This document shows, in pieces, positions 1 to 6,615 of a DNA stretch of 11,881 bases (its first letter is position 1; every line of letters starts with the position of its first letter). A program made the position numbers and the translations under genes. Origin of the DNA: Archaeoglobus sp. JdFR-24 (lineage in GTDB: Archaea > Halobacteriota > Archaeoglobi > Archaeoglobales > Archaeoglobaceae). Location: assembly GCA_002011215.1 (NCBI GenBank), contig MTML01000015.1, forward strand, positions 1 through 11,881, in the 5' to 3' direction. The notes below the pieces were generated by a model, which ran no database searches, had not been told where the DNA came from, and saw only the letters and a list, made by a program, of their open reading frames with translations.

Positions 1-540
<540 letters not shown>

Positions 541-545
541 GGAAA

Positions 546-556
546 AAGATTTAATC
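546..556 (+). promoter_or_regulatory. Candidate TATA box for the RNase P RNA
   Basis: The sequence AAGATTTAATC is centred about 26 bases before the 5' strand of RNA helix P1 (577), the spacing expected for an archaeal TATA box. A purine-rich stretch just before it (GGAAAAAG) could serve as a BRE. This is inference from spacing and composition only. Confidence 0.45.
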
Positions 557-576
557 CCCCATGTAAAAGAATTATT

Positions 577-821
577 GGGGAGAGGCGGTGGGCGGCTGAC
601 CGAAAGGAGGAAAGTCCCCCCACCGTGAAAGGCGGACTCCCGCAAGGGAGTATGCCGAGAGGCATGGCAACGGCACAGAAACGATACCTGCCTGGGGAAA
701 TGCGATGAAGCATAGCTGAGGTCACCCAGGTGGGATGGAACGGCCGACCCCGCCGGTGCAAGCTCAGGCGCTTAGACTGATGCCGCCGGAACAGAAGGGG
801 GCTTACTACCGCCACTCCCTC
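577..821 (+). ncRNA. rnpB: RNase P RNA, archaeal type A
   Basis: This is the catalytic RNA of RNase P, which removes 5' leaders from pre-tRNAs together with several archaeal proteins. The terminal helix P1 is visible: GGGGAG and GGCGGT at 577-589 pair with ACCGCC and CTCCCT at 808-820, with one internal A/A mismatch. The universal core elements are present: GGAGGAAAGTCC at 606-617 (CR-I), ACAGAAACGATACC around 675-688 (CR-II/III region) and ACAGAAGGGGGCTTACT at 791-807 (CR-V/P4 3' strand). The region is far richer in G+C than its surroundings, as structured RNAs of thermophiles are. The length of about 245 bases suits a compact archaeal type A RNA. The ends are set by P1 and could be off by a few bases. 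An open minus-strand frame over the RNA is a by-product of its base composition. Confidence 0.96.
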
Positions 822-840
822 GAGTTTCATCCATATACCC

Positions 841-852
841 AAAATTTTTTAA
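841..852 (+). promoter_or_regulatory. T-run after rnpB; possible TATA box for the downstream operon
   Basis: A run of six T at 845-850 follows the RNase P RNA and is the kind of signal that ends archaeal transcripts. The same stretch (AATTTTTTAATC) lies about 30 bases before the ATG at 880. It could therefore also act as a TATA box giving a very short leader for the CRM-protein/S19e operon. The sequence does not decide between the two roles. Confidence 0.4.
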
Positions 853-879
853 TCATTCTGAAGAACTGAGTAAGATAAC

Positions 880-1122
880 ATGAACGGGAATAAGGAATAC
901 CCCACTGTGAACATAGGGAAAAAGGGTTTGACGGAAAGTTTAATAAACGAGATTAATTTTCAGCTTGAGAAGCACGGAACTGTAAAGGTGAAAATGCTTC
1001 GAAGCTTCAGAGACAGTCAGCCCGATGATAGAAAAAGTCTTGCAGGGGAAATTGAGAAAAGTATTAATGGCCGGCTGGTAAGTTTGAGGGGTATGGTGTT
1101 GACTTTCATGAAGGAGGGTTAA
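880..1122 (+). CDS. CRM-domain (YhbY-like) RNA-binding protein
   Basis: An 80-residue protein made almost wholly of one CRM/YhbY domain, a small alpha-beta RNA-binding fold found on pre-ribosomes in bacteria and archaea and in plant group II intron splicing factors. Visible signatures are the loop [15 protein letters not shown] near residues 11-25, which corresponds to the GxxG-type RNA-contacting loop, then an HGTVKVK strand (32-38) and the C-terminal [11 protein letters not shown] strand. The length matches the stand-alone archaeal family. It starts at ATG 880 with only a weak upstream ribosome binding site, consistent with a short-leader transcript. One base separates its stop from the S19e start, so the two are surely cotranscribed. 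A role in ribosome or RNase P RNA biogenesis is suggested by its position between rnpB and S19e, but that is inference. Confidence 0.9.
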   Translation: MNGNKEYPTVNIGKKGLTESLINEINFQLEKHGTVKVKMLRSFRDSQPDDRKSLAGEIEKSINGRLVSLRGMVLTFMKEG

Positions 1123-1123
1123 A

Positions 1124-1573
1124 ATGACGACAGTATATGATGTTCCGGCTCACAGGTTAATAAAGAGCGTTGCAGAAAAACTGAGGGAAATGGAAGAATT
1201 CAAGCCACCTGAATGGGCAGTGTATGTAAAAACAGGTGTTCACAAGGAAAGGTCTCCAGAACAACCTGACTGGTGGTATACGAGAGTAGCTTCGATATTC
1301 AGAAAAATATACACTGATGGTCCTGTAGGTGTGGAGAGGTTGAGAACTGTATACGGGGGCAGAAAAAGGAGAGGATCCAAGCCACCCAAATTTGCGAAGG
1401 GAAGTGGGTCGGTTATAAGAGAGGCCATTCAGCAGCTTGAAAAAGCAGGATTTGTTGACAAAACTCAGAGAGGGAGATTTGTAACTCCAAAGGGTAGAGC
1501 TTTTCTGGATAAAGTCGCTTCTGAGCTTAAGAAAAGCATTGTTACAGAAATTCCGGCTCTGGGGAAGTATTAG
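1124..1573 (+). CDS. rps19e: 30S ribosomal protein S19e
   Basis: A 149-residue ribosomal protein S19e, a small-subunit protein of archaea and eukaryotes absent from bacteria. It is needed in eukaryotes for maturation of the small-subunit head. Conserved blocks are clear: DVPAHRLI near the N-terminus, [14 protein letters not shown] around residues 50-63, [19 protein letters not shown] around 66-84, and the C-terminal winged-helix portion with [17 protein letters not shown] followed by GRFVTPKG. The start at ATG 1124 is set by a strong GGAGGG ribosome binding site at about 1113-1118 inside the end of the preceding gene. Length and sequence are normal for the family. It is followed after 19 bases by the PDCD5-like gene, a conserved archaeal neighbour. 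Confidence 0.97.
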   Translation: MTTVYDVPAHRLIKSVAEKLREMEEFKPPEWAVYVKTGVHKERSPEQPDWWYTRVASIFRKIYTDGPVGVERLRTVYGGRKRRGSKPPKFAKGSGSVIREAIQQLEKAGFVDKTQRGRFVTPKGRAFLDKVASELKKSIVTEIPALGKY

Positions 1574-1592
1574 CTCTCCGGGGTGATAACTC

Positions 1593-1928
1593 ATGGACGA
1601 ACTGGAAGAGATCAGGAGAAGAAGACTTGCGGAACTACAATCTCAAAGGGAAATGGAAATAGAAGAGCTAAGACGTCAGCAAGAACTCCAAAAGCAGGTA
1701 GAAATGCAGAAAAAAGCCATTCTCAGGGTCATTCTTGAGCCAGAAGCCCGAGAAAGGCTGGCCAGAATAAAACTGGCACATCCTGAGATATCCGAGTCGG
1801 TGGAAAATCAGCTAATAGCTCTTGCTCAATCGGGGAGATTGAGACAGAAAATTACTGACGAAATGCTTGTTGAGATCCTCAGGAGAGCTTTGCCCAAAAA
1901 AAGAGAAACAAAAATAATAAGGAAATAA
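1593..1928 (+). CDS. PDCD5-related DNA-binding protein (TFAR19 family)
   Basis: A 111-residue protein of the PDCD5/TFAR19 family, present in archaea and eukaryotes. Archaeal members are usually annotated as DNA-binding proteins; their exact role is unsettled. The N-terminal half is a charged helix ([18 protein letters not shown] onward) rich in E, R and Q. The helical core carries the family hallmark of [12 protein letters not shown], then [20 protein letters not shown] and then [19 protein letters not shown]. The basic tail ends in [10 protein letters not shown]. It starts at ATG 1593, preceded at 6 bases by GGGTGAT. Its position between S19e and L39e is the standard archaeal arrangement, suggesting coordinated expression with translation genes. 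Confidence 0.94.
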   Translation: MDELEEIRRRRLAELQSQREMEIEELRRQQELQKQVEMQKKAILRVILEPEARERLARIKLAHPEISESVENQLIALAQSGRLRQKITDEMLVEILRRALPKKRETKIIRK

Positions 1929-1949
1929 CTGTAACGTGAGGTGTTTTAA

Positions 1950-2102
1950 ATGGGAAAAAAGACGGTTGGTGTAAAGTTCAGGCTTGCAAAATTCAACAAA
2001 CAGAACAGGAGAGCTCCAGTATGGGTTACACTTAGAACAAAAAGAAGAGTTTTTGCCAGTCCAAAAAGGAGAAACTGGAGATCAACTAAATTGAAAGTTT
2101 GA
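1950..2102 (+). CDS. rpl39e: 50S ribosomal protein L39e
   Basis: A 50-residue, very basic protein of the large subunit, the smallest ribosomal protein, lining the polypeptide exit tunnel in archaea and eukaryotes. The translation starts [18 protein letters not shown] and continues [11 protein letters not shown], then ends with [11 protein letters not shown]. This matches the family pattern (K-rich N-terminus, N-R-x-x-P-x-W block, final RRxWRxxxL). It was found by direct translation because it is short. A good GAGGTG ribosome binding site at 1938-1943 sits 6 bases before ATG 1950. Its TGA (2100-2102) lies just ahead of the L31e start region. Length is exactly as expected. Confidence 0.97.
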   Translation: MGKKTVGVKFRLAKFNKQNRRAPVWVTLRTKRRVFASPKRRNWRSTKLKV

Positions 2103-2113
2103 TGGTGAGTCAT

Positions 2114-2383
2114 ATGGCGAAGATATTGCTTGAAAGGGTTTACTCGGTAAGATTGAGACAGAAATTGAAAAAATATCCCAGATGGCTCAGAACAAAGAAA
2201 GCATCGAAGTATTTGAGGAACTTTCTCAGCAGACATATGAAAGCTGACCCTGAGAACATCAGATTTGACACAAGACTCAACGAAAAATTGTGGGAAAGAG
2301 GAGCGGAGAAACCACCAGGAAAACTGAAGATCAGGGCAGTAAAGTTCGATGATGGTATGGTTGAAGTAGAAATTGCAGAATAG
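2114..2383 (+). CDS. rpl31e: 50S ribosomal protein L31e
   Basis: An 89-residue large-subunit protein located near the exit-tunnel rim in archaea and eukaryotes, close to where SRP and chaperones dock. Recognised by ILLERVYSVRLR at the N-terminus, YPRWLRTKKASKYLRNFLSR in the middle, and the later block IRFDTRLNEKLWERGAEKPP followed by a short acidic beta-strand tail. The start is chosen at ATG 2114 because GGTGAG lies at 2104-2109 with normal spacing and MAKILLERVY fits family N-termini. In-frame TTG 2099 and ATG 2102 upstream would add five or four residues and overlap or abut the L39e stop. It is followed by aIF6 after 17 bases. Confidence 0.96.
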   Translation: MAKILLERVYSVRLRQKLKKYPRWLRTKKASKYLRNFLSRHMKADPENIRFDTRLNEKLWERGAEKPPGKLKIRAVKFDDGMVEVEIAE

Positions 2384-2400
2384 TTTTTAAACTGGATAAA

Positions 2401-3057
2401 ATGCCGGACATTCTCTCGGTTAGGGGAGTACCTCTTATCGGGCTGTACTTCAGAGTTACCGATCATGGAGCGATAATGGGTGTTAAAGACAGCAGGGCTG
2501 AGAACATTTTGAGAGAGAAGCTTGGTGTAGAGGTGGTGCACACAACCATAGCCGGCTCAGAGCTTGTAGGAGCAATGGTGGCAGGAAACTCTAAAGGGCT
2601 GCTCGTCAGTCAGCATGCAATGAAAAAAGAAATTGAAAAACTTGAAAGGATTTTTGATGTTAAAATCGTCGAGACAAAGATGACCTGTCTTGGAAATAAT
2701 ATATGCTTGAATGATCATGGGGCAATAGTTCATCCAGAGCTTGAAAAAAGTGTAATCGATGAAATTGCAAAGTTTCTTGACGTTGAGGTATCCACGGGTA
2801 CAATTGGCGGATTCAAAACAGTTGGGATGGCGGCTGTTGTGACCAACAGGGGAGGCTTGCTCAATCCGAATATCAAGGAATGGGAAGTTAAAAAGATTAA
2901 AGAACTGATGCAGGTTGAAGTTGGATCCGGAACTGTTAACTTTGGAAGCGACATGGTGGGAGCTGGAGTGGTTGCAAACTCGAAGGGCTATATAGCGGGG
3001 AGAGATACAACAGGTTTCGAACTTGGTATTATAGAGGAGGCCTTGGGTTTTATATAA
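2401..3057 (+). CDS. eif6: Translation initiation factor aIF6
   Basis: A 218-residue pentein-fold protein that binds the large subunit face and blocks premature joining with the small subunit. In eukaryotes it also acts in 60S maturation. Five roughly 45-residue alpha-beta repeats are visible, each with a turn rich in G and N: GVPLIGLYF, AGSELVGAMVAGNSKGLLVS, CLNDHGAIVHPEL, GGFKTVGMAAVVTNRGGLLN and FGSDMVGAGVVANSKGYIAG. Length and repeat count are normal for archaeal IF6. ATG 2401 has no strong ribosome binding site. A T-rich element (GTTTTTAAAC) lies just before it, so coupling to L31e or an internal leaderless promoter are both possible. The L31e, IF6, L18a, prefoldin, FtsY order is a conserved euryarchaeal cluster. 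Confidence 0.97.
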   Translation: MPDILSVRGVPLIGLYFRVTDHGAIMGVKDSRAENILREKLGVEVVHTTIAGSELVGAMVAGNSKGLLVSQHAMKKEIEKLERIFDVKIVETKMTCLGNNICLNDHGAIVHPELEKSVIDEIAKFLDVEVSTGTIGGFKTVGMAAVVTNRGGLLNPNIKEWEVKKIKELMQVEVGSGTVNFGSDMVGAGVVANSKGYIAGRDTTGFELGIIEEALGFI

Positions 3058-3079
3058 TGTTTAGAAAGAGACAGAGACC

Positions 3080-3092
3080 AGGTTAAATTTGT
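3080..3092 (+). promoter_or_regulatory. Candidate internal TATA box before L18a
   Basis: The 100-base gap between aIF6 and L18a holds AGGTTAAATTT, a TATA-like element, followed by the small palindrome GATTGACAATC (about 3094-3104). Two copies of a CTCAAAAAA tract follow at about 3120-3145. A transcript starting some 26 bases downstream would give an L18a leader of roughly 45 bases. This is compositional inference only. Confidence 0.3.
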
Positions 3093-3157
3093 TGGATTGA
3101 CAATCAATTGATGTGAAAACCTCAAAAAAGTGAATCTCAAAAAAAGGGGTGATAGTT

Positions 3158-3337
3158 ATGAAATTCGAAGTAAAGGGAAAATTTAGAAATGGGATGATAT
3201 GGGCACCCTTCAATAAGGTGGTTGAGGCGCATAGTGAGAAATTTGCAATTGAGAAAACTTATTCTCTTATTGGAAGCAATCACAAAGTAAAAAGAAATCT
3301 GATCAAAATTGAAAAAATCGAAAAGGTCAATCAGTAA
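3158..3337 (+). CDS. rpl18a: 50S ribosomal protein L18a (LX)
   Basis: A 59-residue archaeal L18a/LX protein of the large subunit. The translation begins MKFEVKGKFRNGMIWAPFNK and contains the typical EKFAIEKTYSLIGSNHKVKR block near residues 30-49. It ends in IKIEKIEKV, a short alpha-beta fold of the expected size. ATG 3158 is favoured because AGGGGTGAT lies just upstream with standard spacing. An in-frame GTG at 3149 is part of that ribosome binding site and an unlikely start. It sits between aIF6 and prefoldin alpha as in other Euryarchaeota. The gap that follows (3338-3464) contains two tandem duplications. Confidence 0.94.
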   Translation: MKFEVKGKFRNGMIWAPFNKVVEAHSEKFAIEKTYSLIGSNHKVKRNLIKIEKIEKVNQ

Positions 3338-3352
3338 GGGAAAAGCAATAAT

Positions 3353-3398
3353 ATTAGTAGATAAGAAATGTAAAGATTAGTAGATAGGAAACGTAAAG
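3353..3398. repeat. Tandem pair of 23-bp repeats
   Basis: Two adjacent 23-base units at 3353-3375 and 3376-3398 begin ATTAGTAGATA and end GTAAAG, differing at two positions. A third, more diverged copy may start near 3400 (ATTGATGTATAG). They lie in the short gap between L18a and prefoldin alpha. Confidence 0.9.
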
Positions 3399-3415
3399 GA
3401 TTGATGTATAGAGAC

Positions 3416-3449
3416 GGGTTAGGTTTAATTTAGGGTTAGGTTTAATTTA
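3416..3449 (+). repeat. Perfect 17-bp tandem duplication carrying a TATA-like element
   Basis: GGGTTAGGTTTAATTTA occurs at 3416-3432 and again at 3433-3449 without a change. Each copy holds TTTAATTTA, a plausible TATA box. The upstream copy is centred near 3427 and would place transcription start near 3453, just before the prefoldin ATG at 3465. The downstream copy would start transcription inside the gene. Only the upstream one therefore fits normal promoter spacing. Confidence 0.9.
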
Positions 3450-3464
3450 AAAGAGTTGATAATT

Positions 3465-3908
3465 ATGGGAGAGGAAAGAGAAGCAGTTCAAGAAGTCCCT
3501 CCAGCTGTACAGGAGAAATTATATGTGCTTCAGCAACTTCAAAATGAAGCTGAGGCTGTTCAAAAGAGAATCTTTGAACTGGAGGTAGTGAATTCTGAGC
3601 TTGATAAAACGATTGAAAGCCTTGAGTATTTCGATACCCTTGACGACGGTATTGATGCTTTGATGAACCTTGGGGCAGGGGTTTTTGCATATGTTGATAT
3701 CAAAGAGTCCAAAAAAATGCTTGTGGATGTTGGTGCGGGAGTTATAGTTGAAAAGGAAGTTAAAGATGCAATAGAAACCCTCAAAAAAAGGAAAGAAAAG
3801 GTTGAGCAGGGCATGGATCAGCTCGTCCAGATCCTCGAGAGAATATATGCTCAGGCTCAGCAACTCCAGAAGGAACTCGCAGAACTCTCGAAAGAGAGTG
3901 GTGAGTGA
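3465..3908 (+). CDS. pfdA: Prefoldin subunit alpha
   Basis: A 147-residue prefoldin alpha subunit. Two alpha with four beta subunits form a jellyfish-shaped holdase that captures unfolded proteins and passes them to the thermosome. The layout is typical: an N-terminal coiled coil (residues about 12-50, LYVLQQLQNEAEAVQKRI and on), a central beta-hairpin region (YFDTLDDGIDALMNLGAGVF, DVGAGVIVEKEV), and a C-terminal coiled coil (ETLKKRKEKVEQGMDQLVQI to the end). An in-frame TTG at 3456 would add three residues, but ATG 3465 is preferred. It has no strong ribosome binding site and may be read from a short-leader transcript made by the duplicated element just upstream. Its TGA overlaps the FtsY ATG (TGATG), implying coupled translation. 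Confidence 0.95.
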   Translation: MGEEREAVQEVPPAVQEKLYVLQQLQNEAEAVQKRIFELEVVNSELDKTIESLEYFDTLDDGIDALMNLGAGVFAYVDIKESKKMLVDVGAGVIVEKEVKDAIETLKKRKEKVEQGMDQLVQILERIYAQAQQLQKELAELSKESGE

Positions 3909-4969
3909 TGTTCAAGAAATTAAAGGAAAAACTCAAATTTTTTGGAAAGAAAGTCGATGAAGAGGCAGCAAAATCTATAGAGGATGAGAAGACTGGAGAG
4001 AATGGGGAAGTAAGTAGAACAAGTGAAATAGTAAGTCCGACCGGAGATGAAAAAGAAAAATCAGCGAAGAACAAGATAAGATTAAAAGAGAAACTGTCTG
4101 CCCTTATTCTCGAAAGAGAGATTGTAATTGATGAAGGAAAACTTGAAGGCATTCTATTCGAGCTCGAAACCATACTGCTGGAGAGCGATGTTGCGTTTGA
4201 TGTGGTTGAGGAGATATCTTCAAAGCTGAAAGAGAGGCTGGTTGGAAGAAGAAAGAAAATTGGGGAAAAGATCTCAGATATCGTTCTTGGCGAATTGAAA
4301 ATAATTCTGAAGGAAATACTCGATATTAACCGTTTTAATTTTGACGAGTTCGTTCAAACCAGACTTAATGAGAAAAAACCACTGAATATAATCTTCGTAG
4401 GGGTTAATGGTACTGGAAAAACAACCACAATCGCTAAATTTGCAAAGAGGTTGATGGATAATGGTTATTCTGTTGTTATGGCTGCTGGTGACACCTTCAG
4501 GGCCGGTGCAATAGAACAGCTTGAAGAGCATGCCAGCAGGTTAAACGTCAGACTGATAAAGCACAAACCCGGAGCCGATCCGGCGGCAGTGATCTATGAT
4601 GCTGTAAAGCATGCGGAGGCAAAGGGGATAGATATCGTTCTTTCAGACACCGCCGGCAGAATGCACACAAAAAAGAATCTCATTGACCAGCTTGGAAAAA
4701 TTAAAAGAGTTACAAAGCCGGATTTGACCATATTTGTTGATGAAAGTCTTGCGGGAAATGATGCCGTTGAAAGGGCCAGAATGTTTAATGAAGCGGTTGG
4801 TATTGATGGAAGTGTCCTGACAAAGCTTGATGCTGATCCCAAAGGAGGAACAGCAATCTCGATCAGCTACATCACAGGAAAACCGGTTTTATTTGTCGGT
4901 ACAGGTCAGGAATATGGGGACTTGGTTAAATTTAACTCTCAGTGGTTGATAGAGAGGATATTTGATTGA
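3908..4969 (+). CDS. ftsY: Signal recognition particle receptor FtsY
   Basis: A 353-residue SRP receptor GTPase that docks ribosome-SRP complexes at the membrane. Residues 1-55 are a charged, lysine/glutamate-rich A region. About 56-140 form the helical N domain. The G domain carries all motifs: P-loop GVNGTGKT (165-172), DTFRAGA (195-201), DTAGR (247-251), TKLD (305-308) and the closing GQEYGDL (333-339). The N domain plus DTFRAGA with GQEYGDL separates FtsY from its SRP54 paralogue, which would also have a methionine-rich M domain, absent here. The start is ATG 3908, overlapping the prefoldin stop as TGATG, with GGTGA just upstream; GTG 3905 is a possible alternative. Length is normal for archaea. 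It is the last gene of the housekeeping run and is followed by a terminator. Confidence 0.98.
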   Translation: MFKKLKEKLKFFGKKVDEEAAKSIEDEKTGENGEVSRTSEIVSPTGDEKEKSAKNKIRLKEKLSALILEREIVIDEGKLEGILFELETILLESDVAFDVVEEISSKLKERLVGRRKKIGEKISDIVLGELKIILKEILDINRFNFDEFVQTRLNEKKPLNIIFVGVNGTGKTTTIAKFAKRLMDNGYSVVMAAGDTFRAGAIEQLEEHASRLNVRLIKHKPGADPAAVIYDAVKHAEAKGIDIVLSDTAGRMHTKKNLIDQLGKIKRVTKPDLTIFVDESLAGNDAVERARMFNEAVGIDGSVLTKLDADPKGGTAISISYITGKPVLFVGTGQEYGDLVKFNSQWLIERIFD

Positions 4970-5029
4970 TTTGAAAAGGTTTACGACATTCTGCTTACAG
5001 TTCAGATACTGTATCACTTTTTTCAAATC
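4968..5029. terminator. Hairpin plus T-run terminator between convergent transcripts
   Basis: The hairpin TACAGT-TCAGAT-ACTGTA (4996-5013) is followed by a run of six T (5018-5023), directly after ftsY. It is nested in a perfect outer 10-bp inverted repeat: GATTTGAAAA (4968-4977) with TTTTCAAATC (5020-5029). On the minus strand the outer left arm gives an A-rich then T-rich arrangement, so it may also stop leftward transcripts from the decayed gene. Confidence 0.6.
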
Positions 5030-5347
5030 CAATTTAATTTAATGGTCTCATCAACAGGATAGAAGAAGAATACTTCTGACTGTTTCGTGGTTATAATAGT
5101 GCAGATCATTCTGAAATTTGAGGGTTAATTCGGTCCAGTTGTTTTTGTAGTGCACTTCAGCAATTATCTTCTCTCCATCTGGCATCTCCACATACACGAT
5201 TCTAACCTGCTCTTCTGTTTTCTCTGTATTTGGTTCCTGATTGGGCTCACCAGCATGAATTTCTATTTTTGATCTCTTTTTCTGTTATTTGGGCAAGTGT
5301 TCTTTCACTCTCTTTTTTGTACATTCTGGTATTGGTTTTATTCTCAT
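5023..5347 (-). pseudogene. Decayed small gene (unknown, hydrophilic, probably exported)
   Basis: The minus strand carries clear protein-like text split over three frames. From ATG 5324 one frame reads MYKKESERTLAQITEKEIK and then fails. Dropping one base from the A5 run (T5 at 5266-5270 on the plus strand) joins it to IEIHAGEPNQEPNTEKTEEQ and then to VRIVYVEMPDGEKIIAEVHY and KNNWTELTLKFQNDLHY. Near 5088-5098 another one-base change joins this to TTKQSEVFFFYPVDETIKLN, ending at TGA 5023-5025. Without the second change the frame stops at 5051-5053. An alternative start at ATG 5347 meets an in-frame TAA. The family is not recognised; an NWT glycosylation sequon and strand-like text suggest an exterior protein. 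It begins 28 bases after the membrane-protein gene and was probably its operon partner. Confidence 0.6.
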
Positions 5348-5374
5348 ATTTTTGCTATAGCAGTTAGAGTCGTA

Positions 5375-5797
5375 TTACATACCCTGCATGGCAGAATTCT
5401 TTTTCCAAACTTTATAAAGTGCATGAACCACTCCAGTAAGTATCATGAACCCACAAACGAAAAGTAAAGGCTTTATAGATTCAAATAGAGATTTACCTTT
5501 TACCAGGAAAATAGGGCCGATTGAGAGACTGAGGTAATAAACAACAACGTATGTGAACATAAGAACAAGCGATACCAGTATTTCAGCAACGGTTTTAGCA
5601 ATTTCACCAATTCGGGGTGAGAGCAACTTTTCGGAATAATGCATAACGATGAAAGAAGGTGTAAGCCAGATCCCAAGAGTCAGAAAGCTTTTTAGGATGT
5701 ATAAAGTAGAGTAACCGGAAGATATGCTATCGTAGATTATTATCAGAGAAAGGAGAAGATAAATGAATATGACAAATAGAAGTTTCTCTTCTGGCAT
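5375..5797 (-). CDS. Four-helix membrane protein of unknown function
   Basis: A 140-residue protein that is mostly membrane. Hydrophobic segments lie at about residues 5-23, 33-52, 67-93 and 108-128, with short charged loops (SEKLLSPRIGEIAK near 55-68, KGKSLFES near 100-107) and a basic tail VWKKNSAMQGM. No catalytic motif or known family is recognised. ATG 5797 has no ribosome binding site. A TATA-like AGTTTAAAAT at 5830-5821 lies about 28 bases upstream, so the transcript is probably leaderless, common in archaea. It reads toward the decayed gene at 5347-5023. No other in-frame start improves the picture. Function is open. Confidence 0.75.
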   Translation of the reverse strand: MPEEKLLFVIFIYLLLSLIIIYDSISSGYSTLYILKSFLTLGIWLTPSFIVMHYSEKLLSPRIGEIAKTVAEILVSLVLMFTYVVVYYLSLSIGPIFLVKGKSLFESIKPLLFVCGFMILTGVVHALYKVWKKNSAMQGM

Positions 5798-5822
5798 ATT
5801 GGTACAGGGTTTCTAGATTTAT

Positions 5823-5879
5823 TTTAAACTTTCTATTCAACCACTTCTTTAAGCATAATCCTTCTCCAGAAAGTTTAAA
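5823..5879. promoter_or_regulatory. Back-to-back TATA-like elements as a perfect 12-bp inverted repeat
   Basis: TTTAAACTTTCT (5823-5834) and its exact reverse complement AGAAAGTTTAAA (5868-5879) are separated by 33 bases. The left arm read on the minus strand is the presumed TATA box of the gene starting at 5797. The right arm read on the plus strand has the same form and would start a rightward transcript near 5905, antisense to the end of the 6563-5997 gene. The repeat could instead be an operator pair. Confidence 0.5.
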
Positions 5880-5996
5880 TCGAGTCTATTACCGGGAAAT
5901 AACTTGGTTCCGGCTTTTGTAGTACTAAGATATTTCTTTATTATTGAGTTGCCAAAAGTGATGTGCTATGAAACCTCTTACTAAATGCTTTCACGC

Positions 5997-6563
5997 TTAT
6001 CGCCCCGGTGTAGTGTAGTTCTGAGTTCTATCGATTATTGGAACGTCAGCCGAGATTCCAACCGGCCCAACAGGGAATTCTGGGATGTAGGATGCATTCA
6101 GCTTCGGTATTCTGATTGTCATCTTAACGGCTACGGTTTCACCACCCTTTATCGTGATGACTCCTTGGGGATCATACTTTATAAAATCGTTGAGTGTGAA
6201 CTCTCTCCTCTTTCCCTTATCATCGAGGTAAACCTGAGTTATGGCAAGTCCGTCACCTTTTGGATCGATTCTCACCTTGGTTTCTTTGACATTCGGATCG
6301 TGGGATACGAAGTGGAGGTAAAACGTTACTGTGGTGTTGTTTCCCTTCAGAATCGATGAGTTAGCAGAGGTTATCTCAAGGTATCCAGTTATGTTGTACC
6401 TTTTCGCTATCTCTGGGTTCATTATTTCCATGTCCGTTAGAGCGGGTATACTTATGAACTCGACCTGTTTTTTCTTTTCTTCTCCAGCTATTTCGTTCGC
6501 TATCGCTACAACCACAACAGCAACCAGCAAAAGCAACACCAAACCTTTTTTCGCTAAACTCAG
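5997..6563 (-). CDS. Secreted or membrane-anchored beta-rich protein, probable CTG start
   Basis: A 188-residue exported protein if read from CTG at 6563. The N-terminus is then SLAKKG followed by a hydrophobic stretch of about 16 residues (LVLLLLVAVVVVAIA), a classic signal or anchor. The rest is hydrophilic and strand-rich, with several N-glycosylation sequons (NIT, NSS, NTT, NAS, NYT). It contains text such as GVITIKGGETVAVKMTIRIP, resembling an Ig-like sandwich. CTG is preferred because GGAGGTGG (6575-6568) sits 4 bases before it. The next usable start, TTG 6542, has no ribosome binding site and would cut off the positively charged start of the signal peptide. No ATG or GTG exists in frame near here. 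The family is not recognised. It has its own promoter region with a palindrome upstream. Confidence 0.72.
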   Translation of the reverse strand: MSLAKKGLVLLLLVAVVVVAIANEIAGEEKKKQVEFISIPALTDMEIMNPEIAKRYNITGYLEITSANSSILKGNNTTVTFYLHFVSHDPNVKETKVRIDPKGDGLAITQVYLDDKGKRREFTLNDFIKYDPQGVITIKGGETVAVKMTIRIPKLNASYIPEFPVGPVGISADVPIIDRTQNYTTPGR

Positions 6564-6602
6564 TTTACCACCTCCCTATTCTTTATCAATCATTATATGA
6601 AC

Positions 6603-6615
6603 TTTTATTTATCAA
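6603..6615 (-). promoter_or_regulatory. Candidate TATA box for the 6563-5997 gene
   Basis: On the minus strand TTGATAAATAAAA lies about 45 bases before the CTG start. It would begin transcription near 6583, leaving room for the GGAGGTGG ribosome binding site. A second A/T element (CATATAATG, about 6600-6592) is too close to that site to serve. Confidence 0.4.

Noticed and set aside
1157..1594. Minus-strand 145-codon frame opposite S19e
   Set aside because: It is a shadow of a strongly conserved ribosomal protein gene, with no ribosome binding site or sensible composition.
3416..3449. Telomere-like GGGTTAG repeats, or the same operator as at 11231 (both contain GTTAGGTTT)
   Set aside because: There are only two copies, with no further array. 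The shared 9-mer lacks the CCTWAC half-site here, so common regulation is not supported.
3905..3908. GTG 3905 as the ftsY start
   Set aside because: ATG 3908, in the standard TGATG stop-start overlap with prefoldin, is more likely; the difference is one residue.
5835..5860. Seven-codon leader peptide MLKEVVE before the 5797 gene
   Set aside because: The downstream gene appears to be transcribed from a TATA box located within or after this ORF, so it would not be on the same transcript. Chance is likelier.
5985..6359. Plus-strand 124-codon frame
   Set aside because: It runs antisense to the secreted-protein gene, which has a strong ribosome binding site and signal peptide. A rightward promoter near 5873 is possible, but this frame has no ribosome binding site.
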